Shown: positions 9,597 through 18,975, numbered from the stretch's first letter. The stretch: 64,000 bases of DNA from Bacillus sp. X1(2014) (GCF_007678255.1 NZ_VEED01000002.1:668912-732911), one strand, 5' to 3'. A program made the numbers and translations. Notes: generated by a model from the letters alone, not told the origin.

Positions 9597-9977
9597 ATGG
9601 CAGACAAAATTATTGAAATCGTTTCATCAGAAATGCAACAAGAAATTGAACGAGTTATCTATGGCATGACTTTCACGAAAAATTTTCGCTCACCTACTGC
9701 TGAAGAGTGGTATCTTTTCTTGCCCGGCTACCAAGATCCACGATCAGGCGGGGCAGCTGGAAAAGCCATAATTCATTATAATCTTTACGGAAATCGAGAA
9801 ATTTTTATTAATACTACAGTGATTATTGACGTTCCTGCACTACATAAACCTAATGCTCACCCGCTCGTCTACACGATTGCAGATGAACTGGTCAATCGGC
9901 TCGTTGGTTATGCTGACACCCTGCTTTCAGTTCATGCTGGTGAAAATTCATATGATGCTGAATATAATCAGAAATAG
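9597..9977 (+). CDS. Hypothetical protein, 126 residues
   Basis: The protein begins MADKIIEIVSSEMQQ and has the segments FRSPTAEEWYLFLPGY and PNAHPLVYTIADELVN. A longer frame begins at 9522, but the ATG at 9597 has GAGGAG seven bases upstream and is preferred. There is no transmembrane segment or known motif that I recognise. It precedes the MFS gene in the same direction with a 137-base gap. Confidence 0.6.
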   Translation: MADKIIEIVSSEMQQEIERVIYGMTFTKNFRSPTAEEWYLFLPGYQDPRSGGAAGKAIIHYNLYGNREIFINTTVIIDVPALHKPNAHPLVYTIADELVNRLVGYADTLLSVHAGENSYDAEYNQK

Positions 9978-10114
9978 ATTATTAAAACTGGAACTATATG
10001 GATTAAAACTGCGAACAAGTTTTGAATTTTTCGACACTATTCTATATAAACTGCTTTTCTTTCTTGTTAAAATTAAAAACAAATATCAACCTACAAAAAG
10101 AAAGAGGTTTAAAT

Positions 10115-11416
10115 GTGTCACATAATCCAAAAAGTTCAAAACCAGCTTGGCTGAAAAGCTACATAGGTTCACCAGAAAAGCAGCAAAAGTTATATCGTCG
10201 AACATTGCTAATCGTGGTTATGTCACAGATTTTCGGCGGTGCTGGACTGGCAGCAGGTATTACTGTAGGTGCACTCCTTGCCCAAGAAATGTTAGGGACG
10301 GACAGTTATGCAGGGATTCCAGCAGCATTGTTAACGTTTGGCTCTGCAGGAGCAGCGCTGCTGATCGGTCGCGTCTCTCAACGCTTTGGCCGTCGAATCG
10401 GTCTTGCGGGAGGCTTTTTGACTGGTGGAATTGGTGCGGTTGGAGTTATTGTTTCGGCCATTACTAGTAATATTTTTTTTCTTTTTGCATCACTACTGGT
10501 CTACGGTGCCGGATCGGCTTCAAACTTACAAGCACGCTATGCTGGGGTAGACTTAGCCAAACCTACTCAGCGAGCAACAGCTGTCAGTATCTCCATGGTT
10601 TCAACGACATTTGGGGCTGTGGCAGGACCAAACTTGGTGGATGTCATGGGTCGATTTGCTGTCTCTATTGGTGTCCCCGCTCTTGCCGGTCCCTTCATTC
10701 TAGGGGCGGCAGCCTTTCTTCTTGCAGGTTTAGTCCTACTAGCATTTCTGCGTCCAGATCCTCTAATTGTTGCCAACGCCCTTGCCGATCGGCAGGTCAT
10801 CGACAAGAGTGATCCTATTGAGAAACAATCTGGTAATCTGGCAATGAATAAAAGAGGAATTATTGTTGGAGCTACCATCATGGTGTTAACGCAAATTGTC
10901 ATGACCTCGATAATGACGATGACACCTGTTTACATGAAACATCATGGACATGGTCTGAGAGAGGTTGGCATGGTCATCGGCTTCCATATTGGCGCAATGT
11001 ATCTTCCTTCGCTCGTCACAGGAATACTCGTGGATAAAATCGGACGGACCACAATGGCCATCGCTTCTGGTGCGACACTTCTTGCTGCGGGCATACTAGC
11101 TGCCAGCGCACCTTCAGATTCCATGCTTCTCCTTATCGTCGCGCTATCTTTACTAGGACTTGGCTGGAATTTTGGTTTAATAAGTGGCACCGCACTGATC
11201 GTCGATTTCACTCATCCCTCAACTCGCGCCAAAACCCAAGGAACGGTAGATGTCTTGATCGCTTTAGCAGGGGCTTCTGGGGGAGCCCTATCCGGGATGG
11301 TGGTCGCACAAACAAGTTACGCAGGGCTTTCATTCGCAGGGGGAATTCTTTCTCTTATCCTTATTCCAGTGGTTATCTGGTCTCGTGGTAATCAAAAAAT
11401 AACTGAACAAAACTAA
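10115..11416 (+). CDS. MFS transporter
   Basis: A 433-residue major facilitator superfamily protein with about 12 hydrophobic helices. Motif A-like sequences are GRVSQRFGRRIGLAG in the first half and GILVDKIGRTTMA in the second, which marks the internal duplication. A longer frame starts at 10022, but the GTG at 10115 has AAAGAGG seven bases upstream and removes an unlikely N-terminal extension. It probably works as a drug or metabolite exporter. A strong terminator follows. Confidence 0.88.
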   Translation: MSHNPKSSKPAWLKSYIGSPEKQQKLYRRTLLIVVMSQIFGGAGLAAGITVGALLAQEMLGTDSYAGIPAALLTFGSAGAALLIGRVSQRFGRRIGLAGGFLTGGIGAVGVIVSAITSNIFFLFASLLVYGAGSASNLQARYAGVDLAKPTQRATAVSISMVSTTFGAVAGPNLVDVMGRFAVSIGVPALAGPFILGAAAFLLAGLVLLAFLRPDPLIVANALADRQVIDKSDPIEKQSGNLAMNKRGIIVGATIMVLTQIVMTSIMTMTPVYMKHHGHGLREVGMVIGFHIGAMYLPSLVTGILVDKIGRTTMAIASGATLLAAGILAASAPSDSMLLLIVALSLLGLGWNFGLISGTALIVDFTHPSTRAKTQGTVDVLIALAGASGGALSGMVVAQTSYAGLSFAGGILSLILIPVVIWSRGNQKITEQN

Positions 11417-11469
11417 TAAGAAGAAAATAGGATCTCTGGAAATGAGATCCTATTTTCTTCTTATTTTTA
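11415..11469 (+). terminator. Long-stem terminator of the MFS gene
   Basis: A stem of about 20 bp (AATAAGAAGAAAATAGGATC and its complement), nine-base loop, then TTTTT. It overlaps the stop codon region. Confidence 0.9.
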
Positions 11470-11567
11470 AAAAAATATTTAAAAATTCACTATTTCACAA
11501 TTAAATTTATTTTCGGAATTTTATATGTGTGGTATAGTCATAGAAAAGAAAAAATGGAGTGATAAAA

Positions 11568-12665
11568 ATGAAACTGCAAGTCCAACGTGCTTATAATTTC
11601 AATGCAGGCCCTTCTGCATTACCCATTTCTGTTTTAGAAAAAGCTCAGGCAGAACTAATTGATTTTCGTGGTACTGGCATGTCCGTCATGGAACTTAGCC
11701 ACCGCAGCAAAGCTTATGAAGAGGTACATAATCAGGCGATTGACAGCTTAAAGGAGCTTCTATCCATTCCTGATACTCATGAAGTCCTCTTCTTGCAGGG
11801 TGGTGCAAGTCTTCAATTTTCGATGGTAGCAATGAATTTTTTACAAACGGGTAAAAAAGCGGCATATGTCATGACTGGCTCTTGGTCAGAGAAAGCTTTC
11901 ACCGAGGCAAAACTATTTGGCGAGGTTTACCATGCGGCTTCTACGAAAGAAGGCAACTACCGCAGCATTCCTGCGCTTGATCAATTACAGTACGATTCAT
12001 CAGACGCTTATGTCCATGTAACTTCAAACAACACGATTTATGGTACACAATGGAAGGACTTCCCAGACACTGGTGATGTTCCATTAATCGCAGACATGTC
12101 CAGTGATATTCTCTCTAAGCCGATTGATGTCAGCAAGTTTGCGCTCATCTATGCAGGCGCACAGAAAAACCTTGGCCCTTCAGGCGTAACCGTTGTGATT
12201 ATTCGTAAGGATTTGCTTGAACAAGCAAACACAAATATCCCAACGATGTTAAAATACAGCACGCATTCTAAAAATAATTCATTGTATAACACACCGCCAA
12301 CTTTCGGTATCTATATGCTTGGAGAGGTTCTAAACTGGGCACGTGAATTGGGCGGTTTGGATGCCATTGCAAAGCTGAATGAGAAAAAAGCGAACTTGAT
12401 TTATGAGACAATCGATGCAAGTAATGGTTTTTACATTGGTCATGCCACACCAGAAAGCCGTTCCCATATGAATCTTACATTCAACTTAGCGTCAAAAGAC
12501 TTAGAAAAGAAATTCCTCGAGCAAGCGAAACAGGAAGGCTTTGTCGGCGTAAACGGACACCGCTCCATTGGCGGATGCCGAGTATCAGCCTATAATGCGG
12601 TTCCAGTGGAAGCCTGCCAGGCATTCAAAGAGTTCATGATTAAATTCCAATCAGAAAATAGTTAA
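11568..12665 (+). CDS. serC: Phosphoserine aminotransferase
   Basis: A 365-residue PLP enzyme that converts 3-phosphohydroxypyruvate and glutamate to phosphoserine (serine synthesis; also a step of pyridoxal phosphate synthesis in some bacteria). Diagnostic stretches are YNFNAGPSALP at the N-terminus, SHRSKAYEEVH, the PLP lysine in YAGAQKNLGPSG and the C-terminal VNGHRSIGGCRVSAYN. A GTG at 11559 is in frame, but the ATG at 11568 has TGGAG eight bases upstream. The gene is monocistronic; serA and serB are not adjacent. Confidence 0.96.
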   Translation: MKLQVQRAYNFNAGPSALPISVLEKAQAELIDFRGTGMSVMELSHRSKAYEEVHNQAIDSLKELLSIPDTHEVLFLQGGASLQFSMVAMNFLQTGKKAAYVMTGSWSEKAFTEAKLFGEVYHAASTKEGNYRSIPALDQLQYDSSDAYVHVTSNNTIYGTQWKDFPDTGDVPLIADMSSDILSKPIDVSKFALIYAGAQKNLGPSGVTVVIIRKDLLEQANTNIPTMLKYSTHSKNNSLYNTPPTFGIYMLGEVLNWARELGGLDAIAKLNEKKANLIYETIDASNGFYIGHATPESRSHMNLTFNLASKDLEKKFLEQAKQEGFVGVNGHRSIGGCRVSAYNAVPVEACQAFKEFMIKFQSENS

Positions 12666-12681
12666 GATTTCTGTAAAACGG

Positions 12682-12722
12682 AAAGACCAGAGGAGATAAA
12701 ATCTCTTCTGGTCTTTTTTTAT
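12682..12722. terminator. Bidirectional terminator between serC and the monooxygenase gene
   Basis: AAAGACCAGA-GAGAT pairs with ATCTC-TCTGGTCTTT (one mismatch) around AAA, followed by seven T. Confidence 0.9.
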
Positions 12723-12727
12723 TATCA

Positions 12728-13738
12728 TTATCTACCGTCAACTACTTCTTTCAATATTTCATACGAACGTTTTTGTTTTTCCGTGTCATAAATATACGAT
12801 ACGGCCATGAGTTCATCGACGTGATATTTCTCTTGGAATGCTACCCACTGTTGGCGGACAGTTTCTTTACTTCCGATCAATGTCACACTTTGCTTCGTGG
12901 CGGCCATTTCCTTTTCCATCGGAGTCCAAATCTCATCCAAGCTTTCAACTGGCGGCTGCAACGGATTTTGCGTTCCACGAACAACATTTAGGAAAAATTG
13001 CTGCATTGTTGTCGATAAATACTGAGCTTCACCATCTGTTTCAGCAGCAATAACATTTAAACAAACCATCATATATGGTTTATCCAAGTATTCTGAAGGC
13101 TGGAATCGACTTCTGTAGATTGAGATCGCTTCTTCCATGAATCTTGGGGCAAAGTGGGAAGCAAATACATATGGCAGTCCCAAGCTTGCCGCAAGATACG
13201 CGGAATCAGTCGATGATCCAAGGATATAAATCGGAATATTCGTGTCAACACCCAGATAGGCTTTCACATAACTTTGCTGTTCTGCTGGGCCAAAATAAGT
13301 AAGCAGTGCATTCACATCATCCGGGAAGGTGTAGACAGAATCATTTTTCGAACGTCTTAAAGCGCTTGCCGTCATCATATCTGTTCCAGGTGCCCGCCCA
13401 AGTCCCAAGTCGACACGATTAGGATAAATTGTTGCTAAAGTGCCAAACTGTTCTGCAACCACGAGCGGAGAATGATTAGGCAGCATAATCCCGCCAGACC
13501 CTACATGAATCGTATTTGTATGTTCTAATACATGTTTAATTAGAATCGATGTCGCTGAACTGACAAGTGTCGCTGTATTATGATGTTCTGCAATCCAATA
13601 GCGTTGATAGCCCATCGTTTCAACTGATTGCGCGAGTTCAACCATTGAATCAATCGCTTGGCTAGGAGTTTGCCCCTTTCGGATTGGAGCTAAATTCAAA
13701 ACAGATACCGGTATCTGAGTAGTTGTCATTTTTTTCAT
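12728..13738 (-). CDS. LLM-class flavin-dependent oxidoreductase
   Basis: A 336-residue luciferase-like monooxygenase of the group that includes Bacillus YhbW-like proteins. It should use FMNH2 supplied by a separate reductase. Visible signatures are [40 protein letters not shown] and [18 protein letters not shown] lies upstream of a close pair of ATG codons (13738 and 13729); either may be used. The substrate is unknown. Confidence 0.9.
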   Translation of the reverse strand: MKKMTTTQIPVSVLNLAPIRKGQTPSQAIDSMVELAQSVETMGYQRYWIAEHHNTATLVSSATSILIKHVLEHTNTIHVGSGGIMLPNHSPLVVAEQFGTLATIYPNRVDLGLGRAPGTDMMTASALRRSKNDSVYTFPDDVNALLTYFGPAEQQSYVKAYLGVDTNIPIYILGSSTDSAYLAASLGLPYVFASHFAPRFMEEAISIYRSRFQPSEYLDKPYMMVCLNVIAAETDGEAQYLSTTMQQFFLNVVRGTQNPLQPPVESLDEIWTPMEKEMAATKQSVTLIGSKETVRQQWVAFQEKYHVDELMAVSYIYDTEKQKRSYEILKEVVDGR

Positions 13739-14163
13739 TCCTTTCCCTAAAGAGAATACTACTATAGTAACAATAGGAAGGAAGAAATCAAAAATAAATG
13801 CTTACCAAGATTACCTTAACTTCTATTTCAAAAGCTCCCAACATCGATTGGACTGATGATAGTACTTTCGAGACATTACTTCATTGGTCAGCATCCCTTC
13901 CAATTACATTCATAGTCTTTATCAAGTTCACTAAATAATAATCCAGATTCCTATCTACTTTAAGCGGAGGATTATTGAAGCTTACTATCTTGACACCAGA
14001 ATCGGAAAAAATTGGCATATTAATCAGAGAACTCGCCCGCACTTTATAATAGAGGATGCATATAAAATTGTATGCTATTAAAAATAGCAATTTCATGAAT
14101 TATTCTCTGGTACAGGAGCGGATATTACTCTTGCAACAAGAACAGAAAAAGAAGGTGTTTATT
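13739..14163. other. 425-base region without a firm gene, possible coding remnants
   Basis: A 71-codon minus-strand frame (13881-14096) lacks a good ribosome binding site. The plus strand shows two stretches that read like protein in different frames: one near 13975-14075 (including KNWHINQRTRPHFIIEDAYK) ended by a stop, and one near 14088-14200 (including HELFSGTGADITLATRTEKE). They may be remnants of a decayed gene or chance. No promoter or repeat is obvious. Confidence 0.3.
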
Positions 14164-14574
14164 TTGCCAAAACCACACAAAAAGCATCATCATGTACAAG
14201 CCCAAAACAATCAATCTCAGACTGATGGACAAGACTCTCAAGCTCAAACTGAAGAAGAAAACTCTCAAGCTCAAACTGAAGAAGAAAACTCTCAATCCCA
14301 AACTGAAGAGGAAAACTCTCAATCCCAAACTGAAGAGGAAAACTCTCAATCCCAAACTGAAGAAGAAAACTCTCAAGCTCAAGCCGATGGAGAAGACTCT
14401 CAAGCTCAAGCCGATGGAGAAGACTCTCAAGCTCAAGCTGATGGAGAAGACTCTCAAGCTCAAGCCGATGGGGAAAACTCTCAAGCTCAAGCCGATGGGG
14501 AAGACTCTCAAGCTCAAAATAGTCAACCCAATGTGCTAAGCCCTACTCCAAAGGGGAAGAAGAAAAAGGACTAA
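14164..14574 (+). CDS. Low-complexity protein with 9-residue tandem repeats
   Basis: A 136-residue hydrophilic protein. It starts at a TTG (14164) with AGAAGGTG six bases upstream; an in-frame ATG at 14095 would add 23 residues. After a basic, histidine-rich head (PKPHKKHHHVQAQNN) come about eleven 9-residue units, first of the type SQ(A/S)QTEEEN and then SQAQADGE(D/N), and a basic tail ending KGKKKKD. The middle is strongly acidic and glutamine-rich, and both ends are basic. No signal peptide or membrane segment is present. Because the DNA repeats every 27 bases, the other frames also stay open. Function unknown; it could be a surface, spore-coat or nucleic-acid-associated protein. Confidence 0.6.
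   Translation: MPKPHKKHHHVQAQNNQSQTDGQDSQAQTEEENSQAQTEEENSQSQTEEENSQSQTEEENSQSQTEEENSQAQADGEDSQAQADGEDSQAQADGEDSQAQADGENSQAQADGEDSQAQNSQPNVLSPTPKGKKKKD
14209..14520 (+). repeat. 27-bp tandem repeat array inside a coding region
   Basis: Eleven 27-base units and a partial twelfth, all in phase with the reading frame. Units 2-6 encode the TEEEN type and units 7-11 the ADGED/ADGEN type, so two waves of expansion are visible. Neighbouring units are nearly identical at DNA level, which suggests recent slippage. Confidence 0.9.
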
Positions 14575-14727
14575 TTGCGAAACTGGAGAGAATAGGAGAT
14601 AACTGGTGATTTTATTGGTGGCAAAATTTATCTTTTTGCCACCAATAAAATCACCCTCCATAAATCACTAGCCTTATTGATGTCTTCTGGCATATATTAA
14701 TAATTATAATTTGTGGGAGGGTTTACA

Positions 14728-14868
14728 TTGATTGTTTTGCTATTAGGGATTTTTTTCTACATTTTCTTGGTTCCACCGATAAAGCATAGTAATTCAGCAA
14801 AACAAGCGAGGATAAACGACGACATGAAAGGTTCCCAAATAAACCTTGGGGTGAAACAAGATATTTAA
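14728..14868 (+). CDS. Small membrane protein, 46 residues
   Basis: TTG start with GGGAGG seven bases upstream. The first 20 residues form one hydrophobic helix (IVLLLGIFFYIFLVPPI), and the rest is polar (SNSAKQARINDDMKGSQ). The stop lies 16 bases before the ATG of the downstream permease, which has no ribosome binding site of its own, so the two genes may be translationally coupled. I do not recognise the family. Confidence 0.5.
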   Translation: MIVLLLGIFFYIFLVPPIKHSNSAKQARINDDMKGSQINLGVKQDI

Positions 14869-14884
14869 CCTAGAATTGATCCTC

Positions 14885-16180
14885 ATGTTTATCATTTTTT
14901 TATCCGTAATTAGTTTAATAATTTGGCGACCTAAAGGGCTCAATGAATGGATCCCCACAGCTATTGGAGCATCGATTACTATTTTTTTAGGAATTGTGCC
15001 TTTAGATGATATTTATAAAATCCTCGATATCGTTAGTGGAGCGTCTATTACCATTTTATCAACGATTATTATGTCTATAGTCTTAGAAAGCATTGGTTTC
15101 TTTAATTGGGTTGCATTCAATTTAGTTAAAAAAGCAAAGGGTTCCGGTACTTTACTTTACATTTTTGTAAACCTAATTTGTTTTTTAACGACCATCTTTT
15201 TTAATAATGACGGAAGTATATTAATTACTACTCCGATAATAATTCATATGACAAATTACCTCAACCTTAAACCCCATCAAAAAATTCCATATTTACTCTC
15301 AGGAGCATTAATTGCAACCGCTTCCAGTGCACCGATTGCAATTAGTAATATATCAAATTTAATTGCATTGAAAATTGTTGGGATAGATTTAAACAGCTAT
15401 ATAGAAATGATGTTTGTACCATCTATGATTGGTATAGTCACAATTGCAAGCTTGCTTTATTTATACTATAAGAAGGCTATTCCCAAAAAGATTGAACAAA
15501 ACTTCACTGATCCGCTTACCATGCAAATTAATATAAAGATTGATTGGTGGATGTTTAGGGTATGTATGGTCATTGTTGTAGCAGTAAGAGCCAGTTTCTT
15601 TATCTTAACACCGTTTGGTATTCCAATGGAGTGGATAGCATTAGCAGGGGCCATTTTAATAATTATGATTAGGTGGTATAAAGCAGGAAAAGGCGTAAAA
15701 GATGTCATAAGTAAAACCCCGTGGCATATACTCATTTTTGCTTTTAGTATGTATGTTTTAGTATACGGTCTTCAGAATGTTGGATTAACATCCTTTTTAG
15801 TAAAATACCTTCAACCCCTAGTAGAAAGTAGTCATTTAAATGCTAGTCTAACAATGGGTATATTATTAACGTTTTTGTCAAATATATTTAATAATTTACC
15901 TGCTGTGATGATAGGTACATTATCACTCACTGATATGGGATTAGACCCGCATACATTACAACTATCTTATCTGGCAAATGTGCTAGGCAGTGATATTGGT
16001 TCATTAATAACCCCTGTAGGAACTCTTGCCACTTTAATATGGATGTACATTTTAAAAAGCAATAGCATTAGATTTACGTGGGGTCAGTATATTAAAGTCG
16101 CTGTACTCGTTATACCAATTGGATTAATTACAAGCTTAGTAGCTTTATATTACTGGAATGAATGGTTTATCTTCAAATAA
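14885..16180 (+). CDS. ArsB/NhaD-superfamily permease
   Basis: A 431-residue integral membrane protein of the ion transporter superfamily that includes the ArsB arsenite pump and YwrK/YdfA-like proteins. About 11 hydrophobic helices are present, with the repeated signatures TIFFNNDGSILITTPI (first half) and SNIFNNLPAVMIGTL plus GSDIGSLITPVGTLATLIW (second half). The frame could also start at TTG 14876; neither start has a good ribosome binding site. No arsR or arsC is adjacent, so arsenite is only one possible substrate. Confidence 0.82.
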   Translation: MFIIFLSVISLIIWRPKGLNEWIPTAIGASITIFLGIVPLDDIYKILDIVSGASITILSTIIMSIVLESIGFFNWVAFNLVKKAKGSGTLLYIFVNLICFLTTIFFNNDGSILITTPIIIHMTNYLNLKPHQKIPYLLSGALIATASSAPIAISNISNLIALKIVGIDLNSYIEMMFVPSMIGIVTIASLLYLYYKKAIPKKIEQNFTDPLTMQINIKIDWWMFRVCMVIVVAVRASFFILTPFGIPMEWIALAGAILIIMIRWYKAGKGVKDVISKTPWHILIFAFSMYVLVYGLQNVGLTSFLVKYLQPLVESSHLNASLTMGILLTFLSNIFNNLPAVMIGTLSLTDMGLDPHTLQLSYLANVLGSDIGSLITPVGTLATLIWMYILKSNSIRFTWGQYIKVAVLVIPIGLITSLVALYYWNEWFIFK

Positions 16181-16281
16181 GGAATAGGCAATAAGGACTT
16201 GTTCTCAAAGTGTTAGCGTCAAACTTATCCCACCTCGCTACATATTGAGAATTACGTGTTAATCTCCAAAACAATTGAACG

Positions 16282-16327
16282 AAAACCCGAATAATATACA
16301 CTTAATAAAGTCCCTTATTCGGGTTTT
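16282..16327. terminator. Hairpin between convergent genes
   Basis: AAAACCCGAATAA pairs with TTATTCGGGTTTT around a 20-base loop. The T tracts are short; it probably terminates both the permease and the SnoaL-like gene. Confidence 0.7.
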
Positions 16328-16342
16328 GTCCAATGGAGCCCA

Positions 16343-16783
16343 TCATTTTAATAATTCTCTCAACTCTTCTGTCATTTCTTCCACTAATTCTGGACGGCCA
16401 TGAAACTCGGCAGGAGTATTTTGAAACAGTTGAATTCGCCAATCCCCTTCTCGATTGACAACAACCAGTGTATGATGGGTGTTCACGTTGTGATTAATAT
16501 CCGATTGACCCGGAGGCACCATCCCTGCAATTGCTCGAACTAGGGCAATCTCGGAACTTAAAAACCGAACATCCTTCACTTTACTAACAAATCGTGCAGT
16601 TGGATGATGTTCAAAAATTGGCTTTAGGTGCGAAAATATTTCCTGCCTGCCAATTGATTGAGACCCATCAAACCCGATACTCTCGCCATCCTCCGTAAAT
16701 AAGGCTGCCATTCCCTCAGCGCTGCGTTCATTCCAGGCATCTAATAGCTTTTTATAAACTGCTTGTACATCTTTTGATTCCAT
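16343..16783 (-). CDS. SgcJ/EcaC-type SnoaL-like domain protein
   Basis: A 146-residue NTF2-like fold protein of the SgcJ/EcaC group. Typical features are the N-terminal LLDAWNERSAEGMAALFTEDG and the later HTLVVVNREGDWRIQLFQNTP. The group is annotated as oxidoreductase or hydrolase-like but has no agreed reaction. The gene is monocistronic. Confidence 0.8.
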   Translation of the reverse strand: MESKDVQAVYKKLLDAWNERSAEGMAALFTEDGESIGFDGSQSIGRQEIFSHLKPIFEHHPTARFVSKVKDVRFLSSEIALVRAIAGMVPPGQSDINHNVNTHHTLVVVNREGDWRIQLFQNTPAEFHGRPELVEEMTEELRELLK

Positions 16784-16867
16784 CCTTATACTCCTCTCAT
16801 TGCTTTGTTATTATCGTAAATCAAACCTGATCATAATTTCAACCTTCGGGTCAGTCCAACCTCAAAT

Positions 16868-16902
16868 AAAGGTCAGTCCCAGATGAACCAGGACTGACCT
16901 TT
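16868..16902 (-). terminator. Hairpin terminator of the DUF3800 gene (GGTCAGTCC type)
   Basis: AAAGGTCAGTCC pairs with GGACTGACCTTT around an 11-base loop. It overlaps the stop codon of the DUF3800 gene. The same GGTCAGTCC stem recurs at about 62130. Confidence 0.75.
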
Positions 16903-18074
16903 TATTCCGTAACTAATAATTTTTCCATCTCTATTATTTTTTTAAGATATTCATATTCATTGTTTTCGAGAATATCTATTTCATTGTTAGTGGCCAATAG
17001 AATTTGATTGCGGCACTTGGATATTCTTTGAATCATTGGGTGTATCGTTAGGCTTGATAAATTAACAAAATCGTATACGTCTGTTAAACAAACCGGCAGT
17101 TTATAGCCCTTATTGCTGCTGGCAATTAACAGACCGCTATCCCGGAGTTTGGAGACGATGTTCGACCTAAAGTAATGGTGATTGATTTTGTTCACCCGAA
17201 TGGCATTAAGATTATCGAGAATTTCTTGCGTGTAGACATAATCATTCGGGTTTTCTCGCAGGTTAAATAGCAAAAACTTGAGAAAATCAATCCTAATTTT
17301 TTCATCCATGTCTTCACTGTTTTTATTTTTCTCCAGGTAATGGAGGCTTAAATTCACCGATTGTTGAAAAATAACCTCATCAAACTGAGTGTCCTGATTC
17401 CTAGATATGTAATCATGTAAATAATTTTTATAGTTTTGCGGCCATAAATTCATTGCGATGATTTTCTTTTTAATGATTTTATTAAAATTCGGATAATGTT
17501 CAGAGTATTGGGTTTTGTCATACCCTTTTGCAATCGTCCCAGCTATTATATTAGCCAATTGGAGGAGAATCTCAGATGAATTGTTATTGAATCCAAAGGT
17601 GGAGTAGTTAAAAAGATCGGGAATACTTTTTTCAGTGATATAGGTTTTAAATTCAGTCATGAATTCTTTCGATCCCTGTTCAACCAAAACAAGATCGAGC
17701 TGATCAAAGGTCCGTTTCAAGTCATCATAAATCAAACGATTCATGTATTTAATGAATGTCTTTTCAAAAGTGATGCCGTTATCTTCTCTAATTTTTCTTT
17801 TGTCGACGACATACGCATAGATATTAAACGGAAAATCCTTCAGTTCATTTAATAACTGAATTCTTTGATGTGGGTTATCGATTCTGGCAGATTGCATTTC
17901 TTCGCTTGAAAAGTATTTTTGTCGAACCTTCTCGACTTCCTGTTCTAACCATTCTTTATTAGACTCTTTCGCTAGAATCGCAACGATAATAAAGTGGGTT
18001 GATACATCATTACTTCCAAAATCAAAACTATAATCACCTGATTCATCAATAAACGCAAATTGGATATCGTTCAT
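16902..18074 (-). CDS. DUF3800-domain protein
   Basis: A 390-residue protein. Residues 1-200 match the DUF3800 pattern: N-terminal FAFIDESGDYSF, then FIIVAILA, and a later LVLVEQGSKEF stretch, thought to be an RNase H-like fold with acidic residues. The C-terminal third has a winged-helix-like part (NIVSKLRDSGLLIASSNKGYKLP). The frame extends to a GTG at 18083, but the ATG at 18074 is better spaced from GAGGTG. DUF3800 proteins often travel with mobile or defence genes, but none is evident beside it. Nuclease or defence activity is only an inference. Confidence 0.8.
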   Translation of the reverse strand: MNDIQFAFIDESGDYSFDFGSNDVSTHFIIVAILAKESNKEWLEQEVEKVRQKYFSSEEMQSARIDNPHQRIQLLNELKDFPFNIYAYVVDKRKIREDNGITFEKTFIKYMNRLIYDDLKRTFDQLDLVLVEQGSKEFMTEFKTYITEKSIPDLFNYSTFGFNNNSSEILLQLANIIAGTIAKGYDKTQYSEHYPNFNKIIKKKIIAMNLWPQNYKNYLHDYISRNQDTQFDEVIFQQSVNLSLHYLEKNKNSEDMDEKIRIDFLKFLLFNLRENPNDYVYTQEILDNLNAIRVNKINHHYFRSNIVSKLRDSGLLIASSNKGYKLPVCLTDVYDFVNLSSLTIHPMIQRISKCRNQILLATNNEIDILENNEYEYLKKIIEMEKLLVTE

Positions 18075-18170
18075 TCTCCCCACCTCACCCCAAATTTCTT
18101 ACATTCTTAATTCAACAAAATAGTCTTTAAAACCTTCTAAAAGTTATTTTTCACCTGATAAATCTCAGGA

Positions 18171-18836
18171 TTATGTTGATAACCCGCATGTACAACGTTC
18201 TTTTCCGAAAACAATCGAATAGGCAGAAGGAAATTCTTGATTCACCCGCTGGACCTCGCGGGCAAATTCGACTTCATTTTTAGGAACTTGGGATAAGGAA
18301 TCCGCCTTTTTCTGCGAATCAACATGAGCTCCAGGTGGGACAAAGCTTCCCGGCTTAAGTGTCACACCACCGGTAACAATAGCTCCGGAGGCAATAAAAC
18401 TGCCCTCTCCGACCCTGGCATTATAAACGATAGACTTAAAACCAATAAATACTTTTTGATCAATCTGACAAGGACCATGGATCAGCGCCCCATGGGCACA
18501 GGATACCTCGTCACCAATATAAATTGAATATTTCTTTTGGTTAATCTCCATCTGTTTGTTTTTTAAACCGTGAAGGATTACCCCATCCTGTAAATTACAG
18601 TTGCTTCCGATGTAAAATGGCGTCCCTTCATCTGCACGGATACTGACAAAAGGGGCGACAAACGTATTTTTTCTGATTGTGACATCGCCGACTATATAAG
18701 TGAATGGACTTAAAAAGACTGTTTTATTGATTTTTGGATAACTGGGGGTTGGATTTGTTGATGTTGGGGGATTTGCTCCGACAAAGTAACTATACATATT
18801 AAAAGCACCATTTATATTATTGTGATAGTTCCACAA
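18171..18836 (-). CDS. Gamma-class carbonic anhydrase-like protein (left-handed beta helix)
   Basis: A 221-residue hexapeptide-repeat protein resembling Cam-type gamma carbonic anhydrases. The core shows SIRADEGTPFYIGSNCNLQDGVILHG and SCAHGALIHGPCQI, carrying histidines in the positions expected for metal ligands, followed by further hexapeptide turns and a C-terminal helix. Start: the TTG at 18836 has AAAGGGG eight bases upstream; the internal ATG at 18797 has none. There is a cysteine pair at the C-terminus (CTCG). No signal peptide was seen. Carbonic anhydrase activity is likely but not proven. Confidence 0.82.
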   Translation of the reverse strand: MWNYHNNINGAFNMYSYFVGANPPTSTNPTPSYPKINKTVFLSPFTYIVGDVTIRKNTFVAPFVSIRADEGTPFYIGSNCNLQDGVILHGLKNKQMEINQKKYSIYIGDEVSCAHGALIHGPCQIDQKVFIGFKSIVYNARVGEGSFIASGAIVTGGVTLKPGSFVPPGAHVDSQKKADSLSQVPKNEVEFAREVQRVNQEFPSAYSIVFGKERCTCGLST

Positions 18837-18935
18837 AATAAATTCCCCTTTCTGAGCATTGATTTCTTCCTGACTCTCATACTACATATACGTAAGATAA
18901 TTAGATTCATACCAGATCCATGGTCTTCCGTTCAA

Positions 18936-18970
18936 CAAAAAAGGCAGTGATTCCCAAATCACTGCCCTTT
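18936..18970 (-). terminator. Terminator of the first PspA module
   Basis: GGCAGTGAT pairs with ATCACTGCC around six bases; read on the minus strand it is followed by TTTTTT. Confidence 0.88.
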
Positions 18971-18975
18971 TCAAG

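Noticed and set aside
13881..14096. 71-codon minus-strand open frame
   Set aside because: No good ribosome binding site, no recognisable domain; kept only as part of the unexplained region.
14125..14526. Long open frames on the minus strand and in a second plus frame across the 27-bp repeats
   Set aside because: They arise only because a 27-base repeat without stops stays open in every frame; there is no start signal, and the encoded sequences are monotonous Leu/Arg or Lys/Leu repeats.
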